From positions 1 to 5,347 of the forward strand of contig CAZBNU010000259.1 of the NCBI GenBank assembly GCA_964493075.1: a stretch of 5,347 bases of DNA, in the 5' to 3' direction. The notes under the pieces were generated by a model. It saw nothing but the letters and a program-made list of their open reading frames with translations. It searched no databases and was not told where the DNA came from. Each line of letters opens with the position of its first letter. Position 1 is the first letter of the stretch. Origin of the DNA: SLFT01 sp964493075. Its GTDB lineage: Bacteria; Hydrogenedentota; Hydrogenedentia; Hydrogenedentales; CAITNO01. Made by a program: the position numbers and the translations under genes. This document shows, one piece after another, positions 1 through 5,320 of this stretch.

Positions 1-10
1 GGCGACGGAA

Positions 11-136
11 CTGTCCCCAATTTTTTCGGGCGTGTGTGTCAAAGCCGCAAAAAAAAACGGGGACAGCCCTGGCGCATAAGTCTACCATGCGATTTGTAGC
101 AGATATATGCGCCAAGGGCAGTCCCCATTTTTTGCT
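11..136. repeat. Three-copy alternating REP-like repeat (CTGTCCCC/T-run motif)
   Basis: A motif of the form C(T/A)GTCCCC followed by a short spacer and a run of T occurs three times in alternating orientation: plus at about 11-26, minus at about 49-66 (read as CTGTCCCC then G and nine T), and plus at about 119-133. The middle copy can pair with the left copy (arms 11-18 and 59-66, with partial A/T pairing beyond) or, more extensively, with the right copy (arms 59-78 and 106-126). The two foldings exclude each other. The arrangement resembles REP/BIME elements, imperfect palindromes between genes that are mobilised in some bacteria by Y1-type transposases. No transposase is present here, so the family assignment is inference. 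Confidence 0.6.
49..126 (-). terminator. Intrinsic terminator of the minus-strand operon, likely bidirectional
   Basis: Read on the minus strand, about 30 bases after the stop of the HisG-type gene, bases 126-106 pair with 78-59. The stem is about 19 bp and GC-rich, with one mismatch and one bulged T, around a 27-base loop (105-79). It is followed at once by G and nine T (58-49), the classical form of a Rho-independent terminator. On the plus strand the same stem is followed by A and six T (127-133), so it could also stop transcription arriving from the left. The stem is built from copies of the repeat described for 11-136. Confidence 0.7.
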
Positions 137-157
137 TATCGTGGGCGACATCTGTTT

Positions 158-1204
158 TTAGAAATCAATGGCGTCCATGCCGGGAATACACGAATCCAGG
201 GGCACGGTTTCAATGTGGGTAGCGCCAAGACGCGCCAGTTCGTAGCGCACTTGGGCAAGCGGCAATTCGGGATTTGAGGTGCTCATCTGAATGCTGAACT
301 CTACGAAATTGACCCCTTCATTCATGGTTGGTTCGTCACCGAAAAGGTCATTGCCTTCCAGGTATTCAAGTACGGGGGTGATGGCGTCTTTACGCACATT
401 GAAAAGCAGCAGCACCTTATTTTCAGCGTATACGGCGCCGTATAGATTCAGCAGAAACATGCGTGCCAGTTCATATTTGACGGGGTCATTTTTGATTTGC
501 GGATTTGCCCACAGCCCGGTTTCTGAAGTCATCACCTGATCACTAATCTGCAGGCCGTAATTGCGGATGGCGCTGCCGGTCTGGGTAATCTCCAGTCCGA
601 AATCAACGCCGCCATTGAGCACTTTCGCCTCGGTCTTCCCCCAGGCCTCGTAGACCACCAATCCATGTTCAATTTTCGGGGGTGTGTTGTATTTCTGTAC
701 GGAAAAGGCATCCCAATCATTCTGGAATCCCAGTGTATTCTTCTTTTTCTGAAACCAGTCAATGGCCAGGTAGGGCATTTCTGAAACCACGCGCACCACG
801 GCACGCTCCTTCAAAAGACTGCTCAACCAGACATCGAATCCCTGGTTCTCTGGGAGGGGGGCATTGACAACCACAATGCGCACATTGCCCCGTTTCAGCG
901 ACAGGATTTTCTGCAAGGTTATGTTCTGGCCGTATTCAAAGCGATACTCAAGGAGACGCTCGGTAATCCAGTCATCGCCACCGATGGCAATATCCACTTC
1001 ATGCAGCGCCAGTTGCGCACCGAATTCCTGAGGGCGTCCGTCCCAGCCAAAGAGCATACTGTGCAACGGGAAGGTGGTCGGCCCACCTTCTTCATAGCCG
1101 CGTGTTGGAAACCCTGCCGCTTTTAACAAGGTAACGAGATTGCCGCCCCGCCTTGGATCGGCGAGAGAACCTGCGGGCATGCCAATAATCAGTTTATCCT
1201 GCAT
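158..1204 (-). CDS. hisG: ATP phosphoribosyltransferase, HisG-type with C-terminal regulatory domain
   Basis: Predicted to catalyse the first step of histidine synthesis, joining ATP and PRPP to give phosphoribosyl-ATP, in the cytoplasm. The 348-aa product begins with a GMPAGSL segment (8-14), the position of the KGRL/KGSL segment of HisG. It continues with a VDIAIGGDDWITE segment (70-82), as in the conserved GxD...E region. Residues 205-217 (EITQTGSAIRNYG) match the PRPP-binding loop, where most HisG proteins have D(L/I)x(S/E)TG, so the usual Asp is Glu205. Residues 262-341 align with the C-terminal ACT-like histidine-binding domain of long-form HisG, ending LGATHIETVPLDSCIPG. It is longer than the usual 285-300 aa, with extra residues between 33 and 65 and around 150-175. 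The start is ATG with AAAGGAA eight bases upstream. It is the last gene of the operon and no other his gene is nearby, so a divergent HisG paralogue with another role is possible. Confidence 0.72.
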   Translation of the reverse strand: MQDKLIIGMPAGSLADPRRGGNLVTLLKAAGFPTRGYEEGGPTTFPLHSMLFGWDGRPQEFGAQLALHEVDIAIGGDDWITERLLEYRFEYGQNITLQKILSLKRGNVRIVVVNAPLPENQGFDVWLSSLLKERAVVRVVSEMPYLAIDWFQKKKNTLGFQNDWDAFSVQKYNTPPKIEHGLVVYEAWGKTEAKVLNGGVDFGLEITQTGSAIRNYGLQISDQVMTSETGLWANPQIKNDPVKYELARMFLLNLYGAVYAENKVLLLFNVRKDAITPVLEYLEGNDLFGDEPTMNEGVNFVEFSIQMSTSNPELPLAQVRYELARLGATHIETVPLDSCIPGMDAIDF

Positions 1205-1221
1205 TGATAGTATTCCTTTAT

Positions 1222-1758
1222 TTATATGAGGTCGTTTTCTGCGTTCAAATGTTCCGTGGGACGCTTAAACGCCATGTAACAGTATAGCACTGCAAAGGCC
1301 AGCAATGACCAGAGAAACCCTGTACGTCCCATGCTCCAAGGTGTAGCGCCTATTGCCGATGCTTTCCACACAAAAACAAGCGCCACCGGGATACATGCCA
1401 GTGCGCATAGCCACGCCACACGCGTGTAGCGTCCTGGCCAGGGCAACAGCCCGGGGCGCGGTCGCCGTTCAAGAAAAAAGCCAAGGCCGAAAAGAATCAG
1501 GCCTATGGCAAAAAGCCCCGGCTCTCCTCTGTCAAACCAATAGGAGAATCGGCCTGTTTTTTCAGGATCAACACCCAGCATGGGGTCAAAGACCGCCAGG
1601 CGTGCCAGTAGTGCTACCACGGCAATGACTGCGCCTTCAAGTTGCAGCCGTGATATGCGCCTGGGACGCGCCCAGGTTTTGCGTGCAGCACCTGCCAGAA
1701 ACAAGCCGCCAGGCAGCAGCGACATATACACGCCCGTCAATACCGCAAAATATACCAT
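1222..1758 (-). CDS. Unrecognised integral membrane protein, about five helices
   Basis: I do not recognise the family. The 178-aa product is strongly hydrophobic, with probable membrane helices at about 4-24, 40-57, 80-96, 113-131 and 144-163. Short basic stretches lie between them (RKTWARPRR at 26-34, ERRPRPG at 97-103), and a polar tail follows. The basic segments after helix 1 and helix 3 suggest that these loops are cytoplasmic. An aromatic/acidic loop at 58-79 (FDPMLGVDPEKTGRFSYWFD) lies between helices 2 and 3. The chosen ATG has GGGAA seven bases upstream; a second in-frame ATG at codon 12 has no clear ribosome site. The gene begins 25 bases after pdxH and ends 17 bases before the HisG-type gene, whose Shine-Dalgarno lies in that gap, so it is very probably co-transcribed with both. 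No catalytic or transport motif is visible. Confidence 0.75.
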   Translation of the reverse strand: MVYFAVLTGVYMSLLPGGLFLAGAARKTWARPRRISRLQLEGAVIAVVALLARLAVFDPMLGVDPEKTGRFSYWFDRGEPGLFAIGLILFGLGFFLERRPRPGLLPWPGRYTRVAWLCALACIPVALVFVWKASAIGATPWSMGRTGFLWSLLAFAVLYCYMAFKRPTEHLNAENDLI

Positions 1759-1783
1759 GTGTCAGTTCCCGAACCTATACCGA

Positions 1784-2377
1784 CTAGGGATACAGACGTT
1801 GCCGCACCCAGTCTGCGCCGTTTCTCGTATACAATACACGGTCATGAAGCCGATAGGGCTGTTTCAGCCAAAATTCAATCTCATCAGGAACCACACGGTA
1901 GCCGTTCCAAAACTCCGGACGGGGCACTGGCCCGAACAAATAACGGGCCACATACTTGGCAATCCGTGTTTCCAGCGCCATGGGGTTTTCAAGGGGCTGC
2001 GACTGTTTTGATGCCCATGCGCCCAGACGGCTCTGCCGGGGACGTGTGGCAAAATAGGCGTCCGCCTCGGCATCGGTGGTTCTTTCAACAGGCCCGCGGA
2101 TACGCACCTGTTTCCCCAGCGGCATCCAGTAAAAACATAGCGCCGCATGGGGGGTATGCCCAAGATGTGCGGCCTTGGGACTGGTCAGATTCGTATAAAA
2201 AACAAATCCGTGGTCGTCAAAGCCTTTCAGCAACACCTGCCGCGCATCCGGCAGCCCCTGTTCATTAACGGTAGCCAGCGTCATGGCAGTGTGATCTTCT
2301 ATTCCTTCACAGTGCGCCGCTTCAGTATACCAGCCGTCGAACAGGACAAAAGGAGAGGCTTCATTCTGTATGGCCAA
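1784..2377 (-). CDS. pdxH: Pyridoxamine 5'-phosphate oxidase
   Basis: An FMN-dependent cytoplasmic enzyme that oxidises pyridoxine or pyridoxamine 5'-phosphate to pyridoxal 5'-phosphate with O2, the last step of vitamin B6 synthesis or salvage. The 197-aa product shows the family hallmarks in order: RQVLLKGFDDHGFVFYTN (46-63, FMN phosphate contacts), LCFYWMPLGKQVRIRGPVER (80-99), RPRQSRLGAWASKQSQPL (112-129), PRPEFWNGYRVVPDEIEFW (152-170) and the active-site RLHDR (176-180), ending with the typical RLYP. It is shorter at the N-terminus than E. coli PdxH (218 aa), lacking the leading Arg/Tyr-rich substrate-lid segment. Start: TTG with AAGGA nine bases upstream; an in-frame TAA at 2390-2392 rules out a longer form. 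It sits 58 bases after the GGDEF/isomerase gene and 25 bases before the membrane-protein gene. O2 dependence implies an aerobic or oxygen-exposed lifestyle. Confidence 0.95.
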   Translation of the reverse strand: MAIQNEASPFVLFDGWYTEAAHCEGIEDHTAMTLATVNEQGLPDARQVLLKGFDDHGFVFYTNLTSPKAAHLGHTPHAALCFYWMPLGKQVRIRGPVERTTDAEADAYFATRPRQSRLGAWASKQSQPLENPMALETRIAKYVARYLFGPVPRPEFWNGYRVVPDEIEFWLKQPYRLHDRVLYTRNGADWVRQRLYP

Positions 2378-2391
2378 GAGAGTATATCCTT
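2375..2391 (-). promoter_or_regulatory. Ribosome binding site and TTG start of pdxH
   Basis: AAGGA at 2391-2387 is followed by a nine-base spacer and TTG at 2377-2375. An in-frame TAA at 2392-2390 overlaps the Shine-Dalgarno, so no longer reading is possible. No ATG or GTG precedes the conserved PFVLFDGW segment. The rare start codon is therefore forced by the sequence. Confidence 0.7.
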
Positions 2392-2435
2392 ACGCTTGGC
2401 CGGGCGCATTGACGCGCCTGACCCGATTGATTCCA

Positions 2436-4655
2436 TTATCGCAGGCGACCAATGCTTGCCCGTTTCAAATACCCCAGGCTTTTCTCCGCGATGGCTTCGG
2501 GGCCGTCCTCGAAATTGAATACTTCCACGGACACATACCGCTGATAGTTAATATCGTTGAGAGCATTAAAGATGGGCACAAAATCCACCTTGCCCCAGCC
2601 GGGTCCCTTCAGGTTTGCATCATTGGCGTGATAGTGTCGCAGATATTTTGCATGCTTGCGGATGACATCCGGCCGGTCTTCTTCCAGAAAAGACATGGCC
2701 TTGGTGTCCAGCAGCAGTTGGAAATTGGGATGATCCACCGCTTCAATCAGTTCAACCGTCTGTTCGGGCGTATGACAAAAGTTTGTTTCCCAGTGGGTCA
2801 ACTGTTCCATGCAGATGGTTACGTCGCGCTGTTCGCACAAGGGCATGGCTGCTTCAAAAATCTCGCGGGCAAAATCAAAGGCTTGGTTATAAGTAAGGTC
2901 GCGGGCTACATTGCGCTGTTTGGGCGACCCGAAGATAAGCACTTTGCCGCCCACATCACCACAGAAATTGACAAGGTCCAGCAGGTACTTCTGGGTAAAA
3001 GCGCGCACTTCCGGGTCCGGATGGGTCAGGTGGACGCCTTCCGGCCCCACAAACACCCAATGAATGCCAAGAATATCCAACTGCGCCTTTTCCGCGAAGC
3101 GGACGATGTCCTTGCGTGTGGCATCGGGGATATCATAAACGTATTGGGACAGGGTAAAAGGCGCTATCTCCAGACCGTCGTACCCGATTTCCTTTACATA
3201 ATTGATGGTGCGTTCAATATCGTTCCACTCTTTGAATATCTCACTGCAAATTCCGAATTTCACAAATGCTCCTCGTTCGCCGGTCCTGGGCAACACAACA
3301 AGGTCCGGTGTTTTTTCGTATTCTTCCAGGTTCTTGTTTTCTTGCGGCTGATAAACAACAACGCAGTTGCCGCCCGCCCGTTTTGCGCCGTACATCATTT
3401 CGTCCGCAAAACGAATAAAAGACTGGGGCGTGCTGTCCTGCCGATAGGTCATAACGCCAACACTCAGCGTACAATTACCGAACTTGCGCGCCAAGAAGGA
3501 TGTGCGGATGCGTTCAGCTATTCTGCGCGCCAAATCCTGGTCGGTTTCGGGCAATATCACAGTGAATTCATCCCCTCCGTAGCGGCAGGCAATATCCACA
3601 TAGTCGCGGGTGCATTCGCGCACAACGTCGCCAATGCCCTTCAATACCTTGTCACCCTCAAGGTGACCTTTGGTGTCATTATATTCCTTGAAGCGGTCTA
3701 CATCAAAGAGCAGCAGCGACAAGGGATGGGACTGACGCCGGGCGCGTTCGATTTCCACCTGGAGTCTCTCATGAAAATAACGCTGGTTGTAGAGATTCGT
3801 CAGGCCATCCTTGATGGTGAGTTCTTTCAGTTCATTTTCCAGCTGCTTTTGCTGTGTAATGTCGCGGCAAATGCTCAACACCGAGTTCTCGGCGTCTCCC
3901 TGCTCGCGCACCTGGGATACGGACATCATCACAGGAATATGGCGTTCTTCCTTGTGGATCATTTCCGTTTCGTAATTCTGGATGGGGCCGCGGTTGAGCT
4001 GTTCGTAGATGCGTGCTATCTCGTCGGCGCCGCCGCGGAACAGGTTTGCCAGCGGCACATCTTTTAGTTCCCAAGGCGCATACCCCAGCATGTCCAGTAC
4101 GCCGCGATTGACGTAGGTGATCTTGAAACTCATATTGCTGGTCAGCACGGTATCTACGGAACTATTAAGAAGATTCTCCAGATATTCCTTGGTGCTGCGC
4201 AATTCCTTGTTTGCATTTTCCAATTCAGAAATGGCTTCGCGGATGCGGTCTTCCAGACTGGTCTGGTACCGGCGGTTTTCAAGAAGCAGCCGACGTCGTT
4301 CCAGCGTCTTTTCCACCGTAAAAGCAAGGTCGCCAAGGTGAAAGGGTTTGACCAGGAAATCGGAAGCGCCTGCACGCATCACTTCCACGGCGTCGTTTAC
4401 GTCCATCATTCCGGTGGTTACTATGCACGCCATTTCAGTGTCAAGTTCTAACACCTGTTTCATAAAATCAATGCCGCTTCCCGAAGCCAGATATAATTCC
4501 GTCATGAACAGGGTGTACTTGTTGTCGCGCAGCAATGCCAGTGCTTTTTCGGTGGAAGAGGCCGTATCACAGGCATACGACTCCCCTTGCAGGAAATCCT
4601 CCACAACTTCAAGAGTGCCTACATCGCTGTCAAGATATAAGATTTTTTCGGCCAA
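2436..4655 (-). CDS. Receiver-like/PAS/GGDEF diguanylate cyclase fused to a sugar-phosphate isomerase-like TIM barrel
   Basis: A 739-aa multidomain protein; residues are counted from the TTG at 4655. Residues 3-119 form a response-regulator receiver with D9/D11, T80-T81 and K103, but the phosphoacceptor position is Glu53 (FMTELYL). Residues 119-166 are a charged coiled coil. Residues 156-267 are a PAS domain. Residues 276-435 are a GGDEF domain: DGLTNLYNQRYF, metal-binding FDVDRFKEYND (317-327) and an intact GGDEF (360-364), so it probably makes c-di-GMP. The product-inhibition RxxD reads DYVD (351-354), without the Arg. After a linker of about 29 residues, 465-739 form a xylose-isomerase-like/AP-endonuclease-2-type TIM barrel with likely metal ligands E617, D650, H676 and E711. 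Start: this TTG has AGGGA eight bases upstream and gives MAEKILYLDSD, with receiver numbering as in Spo0F. A TTG at 4703 (TAAGGGG just upstream) would add 16 featureless residues. Direct activation by phosphorylation is unlikely; the PAS domain is the remaining visible sensory input. Confidence 0.85.
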   Translation of the reverse strand: MAEKILYLDSDVGTLEVVEDFLQGESYACDTASSTEKALALLRDNKYTLFMTELYLASGSGIDFMKQVLELDTEMACIVTTGMMDVNDAVEVMRAGASDFLVKPFHLGDLAFTVEKTLERRRLLLENRRYQTSLEDRIREAISELENANKELRSTKEYLENLLNSSVDTVLTSNMSFKITYVNRGVLDMLGYAPWELKDVPLANLFRGGADEIARIYEQLNRGPIQNYETEMIHKEERHIPVMMSVSQVREQGDAENSVLSICRDITQQKQLENELKELTIKDGLTNLYNQRYFHERLQVEIERARRQSHPLSLLLFDVDRFKEYNDTKGHLEGDKVLKGIGDVVRECTRDYVDIACRYGGDEFTVILPETDQDLARRIAERIRTSFLARKFGNCTLSVGVMTYRQDSTPQSFIRFADEMMYGAKRAGGNCVVVYQPQENKNLEEYEKTPDLVVLPRTGERGAFVKFGICSEIFKEWNDIERTINYVKEIGYDGLEIAPFTLSQYVYDIPDATRKDIVRFAEKAQLDILGIHWVFVGPEGVHLTHPDPEVRAFTQKYLLDLVNFCGDVGGKVLIFGSPKQRNVARDLTYNQAFDFAREIFEAAMPLCEQRDVTICMEQLTHWETNFCHTPEQTVELIEAVDHPNFQLLLDTKAMSFLEEDRPDVIRKHAKYLRHYHANDANLKGPGWGKVDFVPIFNALNDINYQRYVSVEVFNFEDGPEAIAEKSLGYLKRASIGRLR
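3261..3274 (-). promoter_or_regulatory. Internal Shine-Dalgarno and GTG start at the isomerase boundary
   Basis: Inside the large fusion gene, GAGGAG at 3274-3269 is followed by a five-base spacer (CATTT) and an in-frame GTG at 3263-3261, giving V/M-K-F-G-I-C-S-E-I-F. From general knowledge, stand-alone members of this isomerase family start at this point (MK(F/Y)xIC). Initiation here would yield a free 275-aa TIM-barrel protein, the normal family length. GTGA also contains a TGA in another frame, the usual shape of a four-base gene overlap. Whether it is used cannot be told from sequence. Confidence 0.6.
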
Positions 4656-4668
4656 AATACATATCCCT
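4653..4668 (-). promoter_or_regulatory. Preferred ribosome binding site and TTG start of the GGDEF/isomerase gene
   Basis: AGGGA at 4668-4664, an eight-base spacer, then TTG at 4655-4653, starting directly at the receiver domain. A rival TTG at 4703-4701 has TAAGGGG at 4714-4708, only four to six bases away. It is the furthest upstream start possible, because the TAA in that same stretch is in frame. I prefer 4655 because the receiver needs no further N-terminal residues. Confidence 0.55.
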
Positions 4669-4787
4669 GCTTTTGAACCCGCTTCAGGCCTGCCATGCTG
4701 CAAACGGCCCCTTACTTACCACGCATACACACCGCGAACAGGCGCATAGTTCTCCCTGAAAACCAGCCGCTTTTCCTGTTTTGGTAT

Positions 4788-5036
4788 TTACACGTACTTC
4801 ATCACCCCGATGAGGGCAACTATGGAACCAAGCGCAAGACCGATTTCAAATTTGCCCGGCAACTGGTTCTCGTCAATCTCTTTGTCCCCCAGCCCTTCCT
4901 GTGTTGCCAGTTTCTTATCGGCTGATGTTGCACCGCCCGACGACTGGGCGTGAACGTCTTCGGTCATGAATACAACACACACCACAAGGATAAGACAAAA
5001 CAGTAGCGTTGCCAACACTGCGTTGCTTTTTAACAT
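4788..5036 (-). CDS. Small exported or membrane-anchored protein of unknown function
   Basis: I do not recognise this 82-aa protein. Residues 1-30 look like a Sec signal sequence: MLK, then hydrophobic 6-24, ending VHA-QSS, a plausible signal-peptidase I site after Ala30. If uncleaved, this segment is a membrane anchor. Residues 31-60 are short, polar and low-complexity (Ser/Gly/Lys/Glu-rich). Residues 63-82 are a second hydrophobic segment (FEIGLALGSIVALIGVMKYV) running to the C-terminus, so the mature form would be a small bitopic membrane peptide. Start: this ATG has a strong AGGAG eight bases upstream; a longer reading from an ATG at 5084 would add 16 residues (including CATRHAGDYK) that spoil the signal sequence. 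It is first in the minus-strand series, 132 bases before the preferred start of the GGDEF/isomerase gene, with no convincing terminator between them. Confidence 0.75.
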   Translation of the reverse strand: MLKSNAVLATLLFCLILVVCVVFMTEDVHAQSSGGATSADKKLATQEGLGDKEIDENQLPGKFEIGLALGSIVALIGVMKYV

Positions 5037-5049
5037 TTTATAATCTCCT
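5034..5049 (-). promoter_or_regulatory. Strong ribosome binding site fixing the start of the small exported protein
   Basis: AGGAG at 5049-5045 lies eight bases before the ATG at 5036-5034. It decides against the longer in-frame ATG at 5084, and the resulting N-terminus is a clean signal sequence. Confidence 0.7.
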
Positions 5050-5081
5050 GCATGTCTTGTTGCACAAAAGGGAACAACTCT

Positions 5082-5110
5082 CATTTAATACTTATTGTAC
5101 CTGATTTCAA
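5082..5110 (-). promoter_or_regulatory. Possible promoter for the minus-strand operon (weak)
   Basis: On the minus strand TTGAAA (5110-5105) lies 17 bases from TAAATG (5087-5082), and TACAAT (5099-5094) is a better -10 but lacks a good -35. Either would give a leader of roughly 40-55 bases before the ATG at 5036. The stretch is AT-rich and is the natural place for the operon promoter, but neither candidate is strong. Confidence 0.3.
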
Positions 5111-5175
5111 GGTGTAAAGTGAAAATCTGTTCAACGTAGAAAATTAACGCGGACCTCGCCCGCAACTTCTTTTTT

Positions 5176-5193
5176 GGATCGCGGTTTCGATCC
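5176..5193. repeat. Perfect 6-bp inverted repeat in the divergent intergenic region
   Basis: GGATCG (5176-5181), six bases, then CGATCC (5188-5193). No T run follows it on either strand, so it is not a terminator. It lies between the divergent start regions and could be a regulator binding site or a chance hairpin. Confidence 0.35.
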
Positions 5194-5257
5194 CATAAGA
5201 TGCTAATGCCATTTAACGAAACCGCTGTGCGTTCAGTCCAAGGAGTCAGGAGGGCTG

Positions 5258-5266
5258 TGCTATACT
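5258..5266 (+). promoter_or_regulatory. Extended -10 promoter for the rightward gene
   Basis: TG at 5258-5259, one base, then TATACT (5261-5266) form an extended -10 element of the housekeeping sigma factor. This class tolerates a poor -35, and no good -35 is visible. The expected start point near 5272-5274 gives a leader of about 48 bases to the ATG at 5321. Confidence 0.5.
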
Positions 5267-5279
5267 CAAAGTACTTTGA
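5266..5279. promoter_or_regulatory. Perfect 14-bp palindrome over the predicted transcription start (operator candidate)
   Basis: TCAAAGTACTTTGA equals its own reverse complement with no mismatch. It overlaps the last base of the -10 element and covers the expected start point, a position where a dimeric repressor would block initiation. The regulator is unknown. Confidence 0.45.
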
Positions 5280-5320
5280 TCTGCCCTGATGACAGAAGAA
5301 CAACAGACAGGAACACTTCC

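Noticed and set aside
2403..2418. GGCGC/GCGCC hairpin between the GGDEF/isomerase gene and pdxH
   Set aside because: Only a five-base stem with no T run after it; too weak for a terminator or riboswitch.
3317..3323. A AAA AAC heptamer in the linker region as a programmed frameshift site
   Set aside because: The heptamer is not in register with the reading frame of the fusion, and that frame is already open across the boundary, so no frameshift is needed.
3241..3474. Alternative minus-strand frame ending near the isomerase boundary
   Set aside because: Rich in Arg and Cys with no domain, and out of frame with both GGDEF and barrel; it is not a lost C-terminus of the GGDEF gene.
2370..4067. 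565-codon open frame on the plus strand
   Set aside because: It lies antisense to the PAS/GGDEF/isomerase gene, whose minus-strand product has clear conserved domains; the plus product shows none, and long antisense frames are common opposite genes with this codon use.
4736..4752. GAAC...GTTC inverted repeat and a GGCGCATA match to the left-edge repeat
   Set aside because: Four-base arms, and the eight-base match lacks the CTGTCCCC and T-run parts of the repeat; both fit chance.
5085..5303. 72-codon minus-strand open frame upstream of the small exported protein
   Set aside because: No Shine-Dalgarno, no recognisable domain, and it covers the intergenic region holding the divergent promoter signals.
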